Below are positions 46,051-56,051 of a stretch of DNA of 64,000 bases, piece after piece. Positions within the stretch are counted from its first letter, which is position 1, and every line of letters starts with the position of its first letter. Below the pieces are notes generated by a model. The model saw only the letters and a program-made list of their open reading frames with translations. It was not told the origin of the DNA and did not search any database. The position numbers and the translations under genes were made by a program. The DNA lies in assembly GCA_026119855.1 (NCBI GenBank), contig JAOWBW010001129.1, positions 248,001-312,000 of the forward strand. Reading direction: 5' to 3'. The stretch comes from Campanula takesimana. Its lineage: Eukaryota > Streptophyta > Magnoliopsida > Asterales > Campanulaceae.

Positions 46051-46253
46051 TCTTTGCAATGTTTGACAATTTTATTTTTTTTTTCATTTTTGGCCGCCCA
46101 GTTAAGTGAACTAACGGCTAGTTTGAAAACTAGCCATTTTTGGACAGTGTCAGACCTGGGGAAGTGTGGGGGGCCCACACTTTTGGATTTATAATTTGTA
46201 TCGTATTTTGTATTAATTGGTGTAGGTCAAACTTCGAATTCAATGTTTTCAAC

Positions 46254-46285
<32 letters not shown>

Positions 46286-46343
46286 GGAAAGTGCTCAAAT
46301 GAGAACCACAATTGTGTGAGAACCATGAAAACCAATAACCACC

Positions 46344-48002
46344 GAGTTTATTGCAAAACTGACATGCGTACTTTTATTTATTTTCAATTTGACTTGCAAA
46401 CTTTGGAAACATCAAATGTGGTTTGCGTACTTTCATTTTCAAACTTTTGAGACGACTTTTTTAACACCCGTTAAAATACATAACGGGGCACTCCATATAG
46501 GGGGTAACAATGAAAATATAAAACTTACAAGCCTAAATTTATAGTCAATAAAATAAGAAGGACTTGAAAGAAAATTAAACCCCAAATTTATTTCCAGGCA
46601 TGAGCCCTTCTCCCTCCCTCTCCCGTCTGGCCGCCGTCACCCTCTCCCACACCCATTCAATCGTCCCTCACCGGTTAGCCGTCACATGCTTCCTCTCCGG
46701 CGCCGTCATCACCTTCTTCTCCAGTGAGATTCCTGCCTACTGGCCAATCCCATCTCCCACTCCCTGCTCCTTTTATGTCCGATTTTCCCCCTCAAAACCA
46801 CCACCGGCTAATTCGATTAAGCAGGTGCGCTTACCAACTTCTGGGCATGGCCGATTCGGGATTTTTGCCCAAATTTTCGGGCTTAGATCGAAATGGTTCA
46901 ATACCCCATGGGTAGGGATTCTACTATCGACTGCAATTACAATAGGGGTTTTGCATATGGATTTTACAGATATAATATCGTCGGCTAACTTGTTGTACAG
47001 TTTGGGGATGTTGCTGGAATTTCGCATCGTTTGTGTGGTTGAGGAGGAAGTATCCGGTGATGAAGCGGCCGTTCAAGGTGCCGATGGGAATACCAGGGTT
47101 GGTGGTGATGTGCCTGATTCCGTCGGGTTTTTTGGTTTTGATAATGGCGATAGCCACCAAGCCTGTTTACTTGGTGAGTGGGTTGATGACGGCGGGGTCC
47201 ATTGCTTGGTATTTCTTGGTCAACTATTGTAAGTCAGAGCGTTGGTTTGCTTTCAATGATGAAAGCGAGGGTGAGGAAGAAGAGTAGAAAATGTATCTTC
47301 ATTAGTGCTAGTTTTATTTGGTTGATGTGTGAGTTTGAATATGAGTTTTTGAAGATTTGGGTGATGTCTCTGTTTGATTTGGTTGATGTCTCTGTTTTGA
47401 ATCAGGGTTTTTGAAGATTTGGGCGATGTTTCTGTGTGAGTTTGAATCTGGGTTTAACCACATCTAAAGATTTGGTTGATGTCTCTGTTTGATTGGGAGA
47501 TTGATTGGGAGTTTGAATCTGGGTTTTTGAAGATGGAGGTTGATGATAGCGTTGAGACTGTTATTGGTTGTGTTGAGACTGATATGGATGGAGGTTAATG
47601 GTGGAATGAGACTGGTGTAGAAGGAGATTGGTGGTGATGGTGGGTGATTGTTGTTGGTGGTGGTGGTCGGGTGGTGGTGGTCAGGTGGTGGTAGTCGGGT
47701 GGTGGTGGTTATCTTGGGGAAGACGGTTGGGATTGGGATAATGAGATGAATTACATTTTAAAATTTACACTTTCACCTATTTAATTTATTATATACTACA
47801 TTCAAATTTTAGAACTTTAAGTTTTATTCCTTACACTTTTACCCCTTATATGGAGTGCCCCATTATGTATTTTAACGGGTGTTAAAAAAGCCGTCTTAAA
47901 ATTTTGAAAATGAAAGTACGCAAACCACATTTGATGTTTCCAAAGTTTGCAAGTCAAATTGAAAATAAATGAAAGTACGTATGTCAGTTTTGCAATAAAC
48001 TC
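46344..48002 (+). mobile_element. Pack-MULE with ~165-bp terminal inverted repeats
   Basis: The left arm (46344-46508, GAGTTTATTGCAAAACTGAC) and right arm (about 47838-48002) are highly similar inverted repeats. An exact 10-bp duplication AATAACCACC lies at 46334-46343 and 48003-48012, diagnostic of Mutator. Between the arms is a captured fragment of a polyamine transporter gene and a GGTGGTGGT-rich tract (47630-47710). It was inserted into element C. Confidence 0.93.
46830..47287 (+). pseudogene. Captured polyamine transporter (PUT/RMV1-like) fragment
   Basis: Three overlapping frames read continuously as the C-terminal half of a plant polyamine uptake transporter of the APC superfamily. 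They are LGMADSGFLPKF (46839 onward), then RSKWFNTPWVGILLSTAITI and DFTDIISSANLLYSLGMLLE (to about 47020), then WLRRKYPVMKRPFKVPMGIP, VVMCLIPSGFLVLIM and YLVSGLMTAGSIAWYFLVNY (47036-47230). It ends in FNDESEGEEEE and a stop at 47287. Two one-base shifts are seen, near 46876 (T run) and at 47020-47022 (T run). It lacks the N-terminal transmembrane helices. The family match, closest in memory to the At3g13620 type, is strong. The region 46600-46829 has a Ser/Pro-rich open frame of unknown origin. Confidence 0.85.
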
Positions 48003-48329
48003 AATAACCACCATTAGATTAAAATAGTTGAATGGTTCAGATTAAGAGGCGATATGAAGGAAAAGCGGTGGCATTTTTGAAATTTATCTAAACTTTGAGG
48101 TAAAAAAATGAGCTGGGCATTCCCTCTTTCTTTGGCTGAGTCACATGTGAACCAATAAGGGTCTGCCACGTCATCAACCAAAATTTCCTTCAAATTTCAA
48201 AATGAAATGTCTCAATAATTATAATTCGAAAAAAAATTCCGAGAACACTGATTTTTTCGTCTCGGAAAGACGAATAAAACTACATCCCTGAAGATAGGGT
48301 TTTGAAAAAAAAATTGAACTACAATGAAA

Positions 48330-50020
48330 TTTTCAAAATACACTTAGATACACTAGCTAGTTACCTACAGTATCTAAGTGCAATGTTCAAAATTTAGCTA
48401 TTGTATCTAAGTATAGCTAATGTATATAAGGAGAACATTCAAAATTTATATATTGTATCCAAGTGTATCAACTGTATCCAAGTGAAATATTCAAATTTTA
48501 GCTGTTGTATCAAAGTGTGTCTATTGTATCCTAGTGAAATGATCAAAATATAGCTACTGTATCCAAGTGCAATGTCTAAAATTTAGCTATTGTATCCAAG
48601 TGTATCTAATGTATTCAAGTGCAATGTTTAAAATTTAGCTATTGTATTTAACTGTATCTACTGTCTCTACGTGCAATATTCAAAATATAGCTATTGTATC
48701 CTAGTTTATCTACTATACCCAAGTGCAATGTTTAACAAACACTTGGATACAGTACCTAACTAACTACTGTATCTAAGTGCAATGTTCAAAAATTAGCTTT
48801 TGTATCTAGGTATATATAACATATCCAAGTGCAATGATTAAAATTTAGCCAATGTATCCAAGTGTATCTACTGTATCTAATTGCAATGTTCAAAATACAT
48901 TTGGATACACTAGCTAACTAGCTAATGTGTCTAATAACAATTGATATTGAATTCAATGGTTCATTACCTTCTCGTTCTCCACACTTGGATACAGTACCTA
49001 ACTAATAACTATTGTATCCAAGTGCAACATTTGGATACACTAGCTAACTAGCTAATGTGTCTAATAACAATTGATATTGAATTCAATGGTTCATTACCTT
49101 CTCATTCTCCACACTTGGATACAGTACCTAACTAATAACTATTGTATCCAAGTGCAATGTTCAAAAATTAGTTATTGTATCCAAGTATATATAACATATG
49201 CAAGTGTAATGATTAAAATTTAGCCAATGTATGCAAGGTATCTATTGTATCCAATTGCAATGTTCAAAATACAAATGGATAGACTAGCTAACTAGCTAAT
49301 GTGTATAATAACAATTGATATTGAATACAATGGTTCATTACCTTCTCGTTCTCCACACTTGGATACAGTACCTAACTAACTATTGTATCCAAGTGTAATG
49401 TTTAAAAATTAGCTATTGTATCCAACTAAATTTATTGTATCCAAGTGTAATGATTAAAATTTAGCCAATCTATCCAAGTGTATCTAATTTATCCAATTGC
49501 AATGTTCAAAATACACTTGGATACACTAGCTAACTAGCTAATGTATCTAATAACAATTGATATTGGATACACTGGTTCATTACCTTCTCGTTCTCCACAC
49601 TTGGATACAGTACCTAACTACTATTGTATCCAAGTGCAATAGCTAACCAGTTAATGTATCTAAGTGTATCCAAGTCTATCTAATGTATTCAATTGCAATG
49701 TTTAAAATTTAGCTAATGTATCAAAGTGTATCTAATGTATGTACATGAAATCTTCAAAATTTAGCTATTGTATCTAAGTGTATCTCTTGTATCCAAGTGC
49801 AATGCTCAAAATACACTTGGATACAGTAGTTACCTAGCTATTGTATCCAAGTGTAATTGTTCAAAATTTAGCTATTGTATCAAAGAGTATCCACTGTATC
49901 CAAATGCAATGTTCAAAATTTTGCTAATGTATCCAAGTGTATCTAATGTATCTAAGTGCAGTATTCAAAATACATTGGATACAGTAGCTAACCAGTTAAT
50001 GTATCTAAGCGTATTTTGAA
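48330..50020. repeat. Irregular array of TATCCAAGTG / CAATGTTCAAAATTTAGC words
   Basis: Well over twenty near-copies of TGTATCCAAGTGCAATGTTC-like units, in variable register. Embedded are four copies of a longer block with ATTACCTTCTCGTTCTCCAC (about 48931, 49051, 49309 and 49550), i.e. higher-order duplications. No coding support. Confidence 0.85.
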
Positions 50021-50627
50021 AATTAAACGTTGTTCAATAATATTTTTTTCAAAACCCTATCTTCAGGGTTGTAGTTTGATTCGTCTCGTCGAGACGAAAA
50101 AATCGGTGTTCTCGGATTATTTTTTCGATTTATAGTTAATGAGATATTTAATTTTGAAATTTTAGTGAAATTTTGGGTGATGACGTGGCAGATTCTGGAA
50201 CACACGTGGTATTTTGCCCTTCCCTTTGTTAGTCAACCTAATTACAAGAATGCCACCGAATTTTTAAACTAAAAAGTAATCATACCATTGATTTGTGTCT
50301 AATCCAATAATTATCATTGATTCTCATGGTTCTCACCTAATTTGGTTCTCATTGGAGCATGACCCTATATATATCGAGTGCAATTCTCTCACGGACTAAT
50401 CCGTACCCATTTGGCCAAAATATGCTAACGTAGCCACTTGGGTAAAACTCCTATAAGGCCTTGTCCTTTATTTACCCTTTCTCTCACAGTTTCAGCCTAT
50501 AATAACGCCCTTTCTCTCCATGGAGTCTTAAACTAAAACTGTGCATTTGATGAAGTAACTGTCCTGGGTATTTGTCAAATATCACATTTTCACATAAAAA
50601 AAAGGTATTTCCTCAAGCACCTACTAG

Positions 50628-51129
50628 TAGGGATGGCAACGGGTCGGGTTCGGATCGGATCATGGCCGATCCGAACCTCAAATATACCGATCCGAACCCG
50701 ACCCGATCCGAAAATTCAAGAAACCGTGACCGATCCGATTTGACCCGATCCGACCCGAATCTTATTAAAAGACTATTTTTTTTTTAGCTCAAAATTAATT
50801 AATTAAAATATATTTTTAAGTACAATGTTGAATGTTGTATGGAAAATAGTCTAAAATCATCCAAATCTCACTTACAAACACAAATTAGAAAAATAAAATT
50901 TAAGATAATATTTAAAATATTTAAAATTCACCTTTTATTAAAGGGTTCGGGTCGGATCGGATCGGATTATTATGGTTCGGATCGGATCGGATCGGGTCGA
51001 ATCGGATCATCACCATGATCCGAATCCGATCCGAACCCGCTCGGGTTTTAAAAATTGCAAACCAAACCCTATTTTTTCGGATCGGATCGCCTTCGGTACG
51101 GATCGGATTCGGTCAAATTGCCATCCCTA
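50628..51129. mobile_element. Non-autonomous hAT element (TAGGGATGGCAA family)
   Basis: Ends TAGGGATGGCAACGGGTCGG and ATTGCCATCCCTA; exact 8-bp duplication CCTACTAG at 50620-50627 and 51130-51137. Both subterminal regions are dense in GGATCGGATCGG. 502 bp, non-coding. Confidence 0.93.
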
Positions 51130-51362
51130 CCTACTAGGCAGGAACTCTATCAATCATAAAATGATTTTTTTTTCTATCCATTTCCTCTCTTTTCAAATAT
51201 CCGAAAGAAACCCAAGTTAATTGATACAGCATACACAACCAAATTTTCTATTTTCTTTCTCTATGTAGAAGGGAATAGTACTTAAATAATGTTTAAAATA
51301 TTAGGTCATGATGTTAAAGTTATAGACAAAGTACTTCGATAGAAAAATGTCAAAAAAATATA

Positions 51363-51662
51363 CTTCTTCCGTCTCATGGTCTCATGTTAGATGTTAGTGT
51401 GAATTTATTTTCTTTTTCGTCCGTCCCATGTTAGTTTGAACTGTCCAAAAATAACAAAGAATCTTACTACTCCTCTCACTCATTCTCTCCTACTTTACTT
51501 TTATACTCACAACACTAATCAATTTACTATTCTTCTCACTCATTCTATCTTCTATTTAATTTTTCATACTCACAAACACTTCCTTCCATTATTTATCTCT
51601 CTTACTTTTTCTTAATTTGTGTGCCCAACATTTTGGTTCACACTAACTAGAGACGGAGGGAG
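51363..51662. mobile_element. Stowaway-like MITE
   Basis: TTCTTCCGTCTCATGGTCTC to its inverse ending AGACGGAGGGAG, flanked by TA. About 300 bp, non-coding. Confidence 0.75.
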
Positions 51663-52186
51663 TATATTATTTTCTTTCTCTATGAAGAAGGGAATAGAGT
51701 GTCACGCTCTTTTACATTAATATTTTTTTTATTTAAAATTTATATATTATAGTTTATAATGTAATTTATACACTAATGTGATGGATCTGTGCCAGAAAAT
51801 ATTTCTTCACGTCCCATAATAATAAGTATTACAGTAACTGGTTTAATAAATAAAGTATGTTTTATTTGTTTGTACATTGCTTATCCATACTAATATTGTT
51901 TTCTTATTTATAATGCAACTTTTATTTTAAAACAAACCAAAAAAAAAAAAAAATAATATATATTTATTGAGAGAAAAATTCATTTTTTGTTGACGGAAAA
52001 CACTAGCAAATGTGTGACAAAAATATCATTGTAAATTAAAAGAAATGATGAAACTAACTTACTAATAAAGGACTAAATTATTTTTACCAATTCTAAGATT
52101 ACAAAAAAAAAAAAAAACGCAAATAATAAACATAGTTGGCAATTGTAAATTTGATAGATGACAGCAGGATTCACAAATACCTCCCA
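51663..52186. other. Downstream flank of the F-box gene
   Basis: AT-rich, no second gene recognised. It may hold the 3' UTR and polyadenylation region of the F-box gene (e.g. AATAATAAACATAG near 52123). Confidence 0.4.
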
Positions 52187-53494
52187 TTATTGATTGACAT
52201 CCACGTTTGTGACCAAAATTTGTAAAGCATTTTTTGTAACTTTACTATTACACGAATTACTTGAATCGAGCAACCATAAGCTCTCTCTTAACGTCGTAAC
52301 TTCGACCGCATCGTTCAAAACTTCAATATCAGAAGTCGAGCTCTCATCCTTCATTTCTAACTTATCAGTGTCAAACACAATAGAACGCGCTCGAGATTGA
52401 TAGAATTCACAACTCCTTGCGAAAATAAGCTCGCTTTTTATTTCGTCGAATCCACGAAAATATACCATCTGCGGTAAATCAATCTTACATAGCTTAGTCC
52501 AAGATTCAGACATCCCATAATCATCCTTCATCACCCAAATTTCGTGATCAGTATTTCCCCAACAACTTTCACCAAACGTCAACGTAGCCAGGGACTCGTG
52601 ATAGTTAAAGAGGACTATATTCAGGTCGTGTTTCTCGCATATTTCATTAGGAACTGATATCGTTTTCAACACCTCATCTCTCATATTAAATGAAACGATA
52701 ACCGTATAATTCGCCCTACCAAGTTCATAAGTTGGGTTAATAACAGCCCAATGATGAGTTTCGTTGACATAGACCGCGGATGCGCGTGCATGACAATAAA
52801 AGTTTGTAAAAAAGTACGTGATATTTCTAGTAGCGCCTTTCACGGTCCTCCATGTATCTGATGACAAAGAGTAAATCTCAATTTTTTTCTTTTCCTTATC
52901 ATAAACATGTTCTTGATATCTAATCACCTTGTAATCGTTAGAGTTGGTGTCAAATTCAAACCCGACCAATACTCGTTCCAAACAATCTATGCGCCCGCTA
53001 TCGGGTATCTGAATATACTTAACAACTCTCAAGGCCGGATTCCATAGACATATATGTTCACTAAATTCCCCATCTATGCAAAGAGAACGAATACCATGAA
53101 CACATACAATTCCGTTACAACAAATAACCGTACTTTTCTGACCGTCTGAATAACGATCAAGTCGAGGGTCGAAAACATGGCCAGCCTGTCTAAGGAACAA
53201 ATCATATCGATATCGAGAGTTGGCAACAAAGCGAAGGCGAGAATGTATAACAGACGAGGTGTCCGTAACTATAAGTTCATTAGCCGCTTGAAGACGGGCA
53301 AGGAGGAGGGTATTAGATGAGCTATATTTTTGGTGCATACATATAAAACGAGGATCTTGAAAGAGAGAGTACCATGATTTGCATACGGACATGAATTTAA
53401 GAATTGTTTTGACTGGTACCCTACACAGTATATTTTCTTGAATTTCAGCTGGGAGAAATTTTACCTTAATTGCAGGTTTATCATTCTTTATCAT
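52187..53494 (-). CDS. F-box protein with F-box-associated (FBA) domain
   Basis: A single-exon frame of 435 codons on the minus strand. Such proteins are substrate receptors of SCF ubiquitin ligases in nucleus or cytosol: the F-box binds the ASK/SKP1 adaptor and the FBA domain binds the target. The F-box spans residues about 11-54 (FLPAEIQENILCRVPVKTIL then CKSWYSLFQDPRF). The FBA region has the usual landmarks: CCNGIVC (125-131), LWNPALR (150-156), FEFDTNSNDYKVIRY (179-193), IEIYSLSSDTWRTV (205-218) and NETHHWAV (244-251). Length is normal for the family and the start follows a TATA-like site by about 65 nt. No lesion is visible, so this is the only apparently intact host-type gene here. Target unknown; CPR1/CPR30-like annotation would be typical. 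Confidence 0.93.
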   Translation of the reverse strand: MIKNDKPAIKVKFLPAEIQENILCRVPVKTILKFMSVCKSWYSLFQDPRFICMHQKYSSSNTLLLARLQAANELIVTDTSSVIHSRLRFVANSRYRYDLFLRQAGHVFDPRLDRYSDGQKSTVICCNGIVCVHGIRSLCIDGEFSEHICLWNPALRVVKYIQIPDSGRIDCLERVLVGFEFDTNSNDYKVIRYQEHVYDKEKKKIEIYSLSSDTWRTVKGATRNITYFFTNFYCHARASAVYVNETHHWAVINPTYELGRANYTVIVSFNMRDEVLKTISVPNEICEKHDLNIVLFNYHESLATLTFGESCWGNTDHEIWVMKDDYGMSESWTKLCKIDLPQMVYFRGFDEIKSELIFARSCEFYQSRARSIVFDTDKLEMKDESSTSDIEVLNDAVEVTTLRESLWLLDSSNSCNSKVTKNALQILVTNVDVNQ

Positions 53495-53559
53495 TGTATC
53501 TATCTGTCTATCTGTTTGCTTGAGCGTGTTTTAGAGGAGTTGAAGAAAGAGGAAGGGGG

Positions 53560-53566
53560 TATATGT
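53560..53566 (-). promoter_or_regulatory. Possible TATA box of the F-box gene
   Basis: Minus strand CATATACCCC lies 65-72 nt upstream of the ATG. Weak match but right position. Confidence 0.4.
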
Positions 53567-53846
53567 AGACCTTCACCTAATCTGACCTTTCCATAATCTA
53601 ATTAGGAAAAAGGAAAGAAATTTTTGAGATTGGAATTATAATTGGATTTGGAATTGAAAACTGGTAGTTTGAAAAGTGAACTTAATTAATATGAATATTC
53701 TCAATATTCCGTTTGATTACCAGAAGATGATCTGAATCTACTCCGTATATCCTAAACTTGGTAATACTTGGTAAAATGACCTGTTCAAGTTGATGTTCAT
53801 GAGTATCTTGAATTAGATTTTTTTTTTATTTTTTTAAAATCAAATA
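53567..53846. other. Upstream flank of the F-box gene
   Basis: AT-rich promoter region with no second element recognised before the MITE at 53847. Confidence 0.4.
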
Positions 53847-54231
53847 CTCTCTTCGTCCCAAAATAATGTTCTTCACACTTTTTTTACCGTTACGATGAAG
53901 GAACATTGAGCAGAGTAATGTTAGGTTATTTAATTATATTAATAAAAAGGGATTTTTACTAATAAGTCCCTTATAGAAGGTGGAATTTGCCAATAAAAAC
54001 AGACATTTTCATATTCTACCTTAGGTTCCCTGGGTTGAAATCAATTTTACCAATAAATCCCTCACACTTTTTAAATGACAACACTACCCTCACCTATATA
54101 ATACGTCCTCTGCCCTTCTCCTCCCCCAAACGTTCAAACCCCGGCCCTCCTCTCTCTCACGAACACCAAAATATCATCGTTGCCGACGGTGTCGGTGTCG
54201 GCGGCCAGTCCGAGATGTCTCCATCCTTTCC

Positions 54232-54346
54232 GTTACCGTTAACAACGTTGAATGCGTCTACGAAGACTTCCTTTATGAAGGCGACACCATCTCCGGTCGA
54301 TCATGACATCTTCTAGAGCTCTGATCATCCAGGCATCGAGTTCATG
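54232..54346 (+). pseudogene. Captured p24-beta (emp24/GOLD) exon 1 fragment
   Basis: Reads VTVNNVECVYEDFLYEGDTI at 54232-54291, then after a small deletion and frame change VDHDIF, a TAG where the family has Trp, and SSDHPGIEFM. It is followed at 54347 by a GTAACT splice donor and T-rich intron-like DNA to about 54650. This is the start of the GOLD domain of plant p24-beta proteins, ER-Golgi cargo receptors of COPI/COPII vesicles. The 5' part includes a CT-rich leader and TATATAAT near 54096, so promoter, exon 1 and part of intron 1 seem to have been captured. Family match from memory of p24-beta2/3. Confidence 0.8.
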
Positions 54347-55704
54347 GTAACTCCCTTTCCATCTGCTACTTTTAACTATTTTTGGTTTTGGTTTTGAATT
54401 TCAATGTTATGATTGTGGATCCGTGTGGTTGGATTCGATTTCGGTCAAATTTGATTATTGATGGGTTTTTAGGGTTTTTTATTTGCTTTATTTGGGACAA
54501 TTTGGGATTTCTGCTTGTGTGTTTATTTTAAGGTGTAGAATTGGGGACAAAGCTAGAGAGAGGAGAATTTGACAAACGTTGACTGATGTTGACCGAGTAA
54601 AACGATGTATCTTTTTGGGAGGTAAATGGTTTCTACATCAACACTATGCAAGAATGAGAAAAGCGTCTGGAATACATTGTTGAAGCTTGAAGAGAAATTT
54701 GGTTGTCAAATTAAGGGTGGTGAATGTTGATAACAATTGTGAAATCAAATTCTTTATGTTATATTTAAGGCATGATAACAAATTCATTGTTCTAATAAAG
54801 CAACCGAGAAATTGAGTTATCAATTTGTGAAAAATTGAGAGATGATTTGATCAGTCGTTATACTCAATTATAAACAAATGAGAAATGAATGTCTTAATTT
54901 TTAAATTTAAACATCTGGGAAATCTAACTATCGATTGTGAAAATTGAGAGATTACTTTATCAGTTTTTATACTCAGTTATGAACAAATGAGGAATAAATG
55001 ACTAAATTTAATACTTAATTATGAACAAATGAGAATAATTGAGAGATGAATTTATCAGTTTAAAATGTGAAAATTTGAGAAATGAATTACGTGTTGAGTG
55101 TCTTAATTTTTAAATTTAAACATCTGGGAAATCTAATTATCGATTGTGAAAATTGAGAGATTACTTTATCAGTTTTAATACTTAATTATGAACAAATGAG
55201 GAATAAATAACTCAATTTAAAACTTAATTATGAACAAATGAGAATAATTGAGACATGGATTTATCAGTTTAAAATGTGAAAAATTGAGAAATGAATTTAT
55301 CAGTTTTAAAAAATGAGATTTTATTTCTAAAATTTAAATTACGTGTTGAGTGTACTTAAACGTCTGGGAAATCTAACTATCGATTGTGAAAATTGAGAGA
55401 TTACTTAATCAGCTTTTATACTCAATTATGAACAAATGAGGAATAAATAACTCAGTTTAAAACTTAATGATGAACAAATAAGAATAATTGAGACATGAAT
55501 TTATCAGTTTAAAATGTGAAAAATTGAGAAATGAATTTATCAGTTTTAAAAACGAAATTTTATTTCTAAAATTTAAATTACGTGTTGAGTGTACTTGTTT
55601 GATTCAACTTGACGATATGATTAAAACAGTGGTTTCGGATTATTTTTTCGGTTTCTAGATTTTATGATATGGCATTTTAAAATTTTGAGGAGAAAAAAAT
55701 AGAA

Positions 55705-55719
55705 GAGAGAGAGAGAGAG

Positions 55720-55752
<33 letters not shown>
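55705..55752. repeat. (GA)n(GT)n microsatellite
   Basis: About 10 GA units directly followed by about 14 GT units. Confidence 0.95.
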
Positions 55753-55753
<1 letters not shown>

Positions 55754-56051
55754 GCGTTGGGGTGGGCTGGGGTCACGCTGGTGCTTGGCGCAGGTGACGT
55801 CGTGCAGGGGAAGGGCAGTCTGGTCAAGCGAAATTGCAAGGGACTTACTGGCGAGTTTCCATAATGTACGTCCTTATTGGTCGTTTTTATTTGGCTGAGG
55901 GACTTATTGGTCAAAGCCTCCAATAAAAATCTAAAATTTGTAATTGATAGACCATCAACATTACTATTAATAAAAAGTTTTGGATTTTCATTAGGATAAT
56001 TCAATCAACCTAAAATTATTGTTTAAATTTTCTTCGTTGTAACGGCGAAAA

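Larger units (their letters stand above)
43049..46160 (-). mobile_element. Decayed autonomous hAT element with subterminal arrays
   Basis: A hAT transposase pseudogene on the minus strand (45495-43340) is bracketed by arrays of AACTAACTGAAACTG / ACTGACTGGAA words at 43049-43140 and 45500-45960. hAT transposases bind repeated subterminal motifs, so these arrays are probably the binding regions. The left end is lost in the gap; the right end is near 46085-46160, where GGCTAGTTTGAAAACTAGCC forms a palindrome. Confidence 0.75.
46284..50368. mobile_element. Foldback Mutator-like element C with TATCCAAGTG array
   Basis: Ends TATAGGAAAGTGCTCAAATG and the inverse of TATAGGGTCATGCTCCAATG lie in TA-rich flanks. 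Excluding the Pack-MULE at 46344-48002, the inverted arms run about 350 bp each: GAGAACCA..., TGACGTGGCA/TGCCACGTCA, CGAGAACAC(T/C)GATTTTTTCG, the CGTCTC/GAGACG hairpin, and CTGAAGATAGGGTTTTG. The centre (48330-50020) is an irregular word array. Such long arms and absence of a transposase fit a non-autonomous Mutator foldback. Confidence 0.72.
53948..55936. mobile_element. Mutator-like word-array element B
   Basis: The left end GGGATTTTTACTAATAAGTC and the right end (inverse of TTTGACCAATAAGTCCCTC) are imperfect inverted repeats. Same family as element A, opposite orientation. It holds a captured exon (54232-54346), then an array (54720-55590) of TTGAGAAATGAATTTATCAG and AACAAATGAGGAATAAAT words with higher-order repeats of CTGGGAAATCTAACTATCG at about 54912, 55127 and 55363. 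The right side carries GGATTATTTTTTCGGTTTCT as in A and C. Exact ends and target duplication uncertain. Confidence 0.65.

Noticed and set aside
50620..51137. Telomere-like or satellite repeat (GGATCGGATCGG)
   Set aside because: The repeat is confined between hAT ends with an exact 8-bp duplication, so it is subterminal element sequence.
55621..56004. A 127-codon minus-strand frame with a His-Thr repeat
   Set aside because: It crosses the (GA)n(GT)n microsatellite and the end of a transposable element; no domain.
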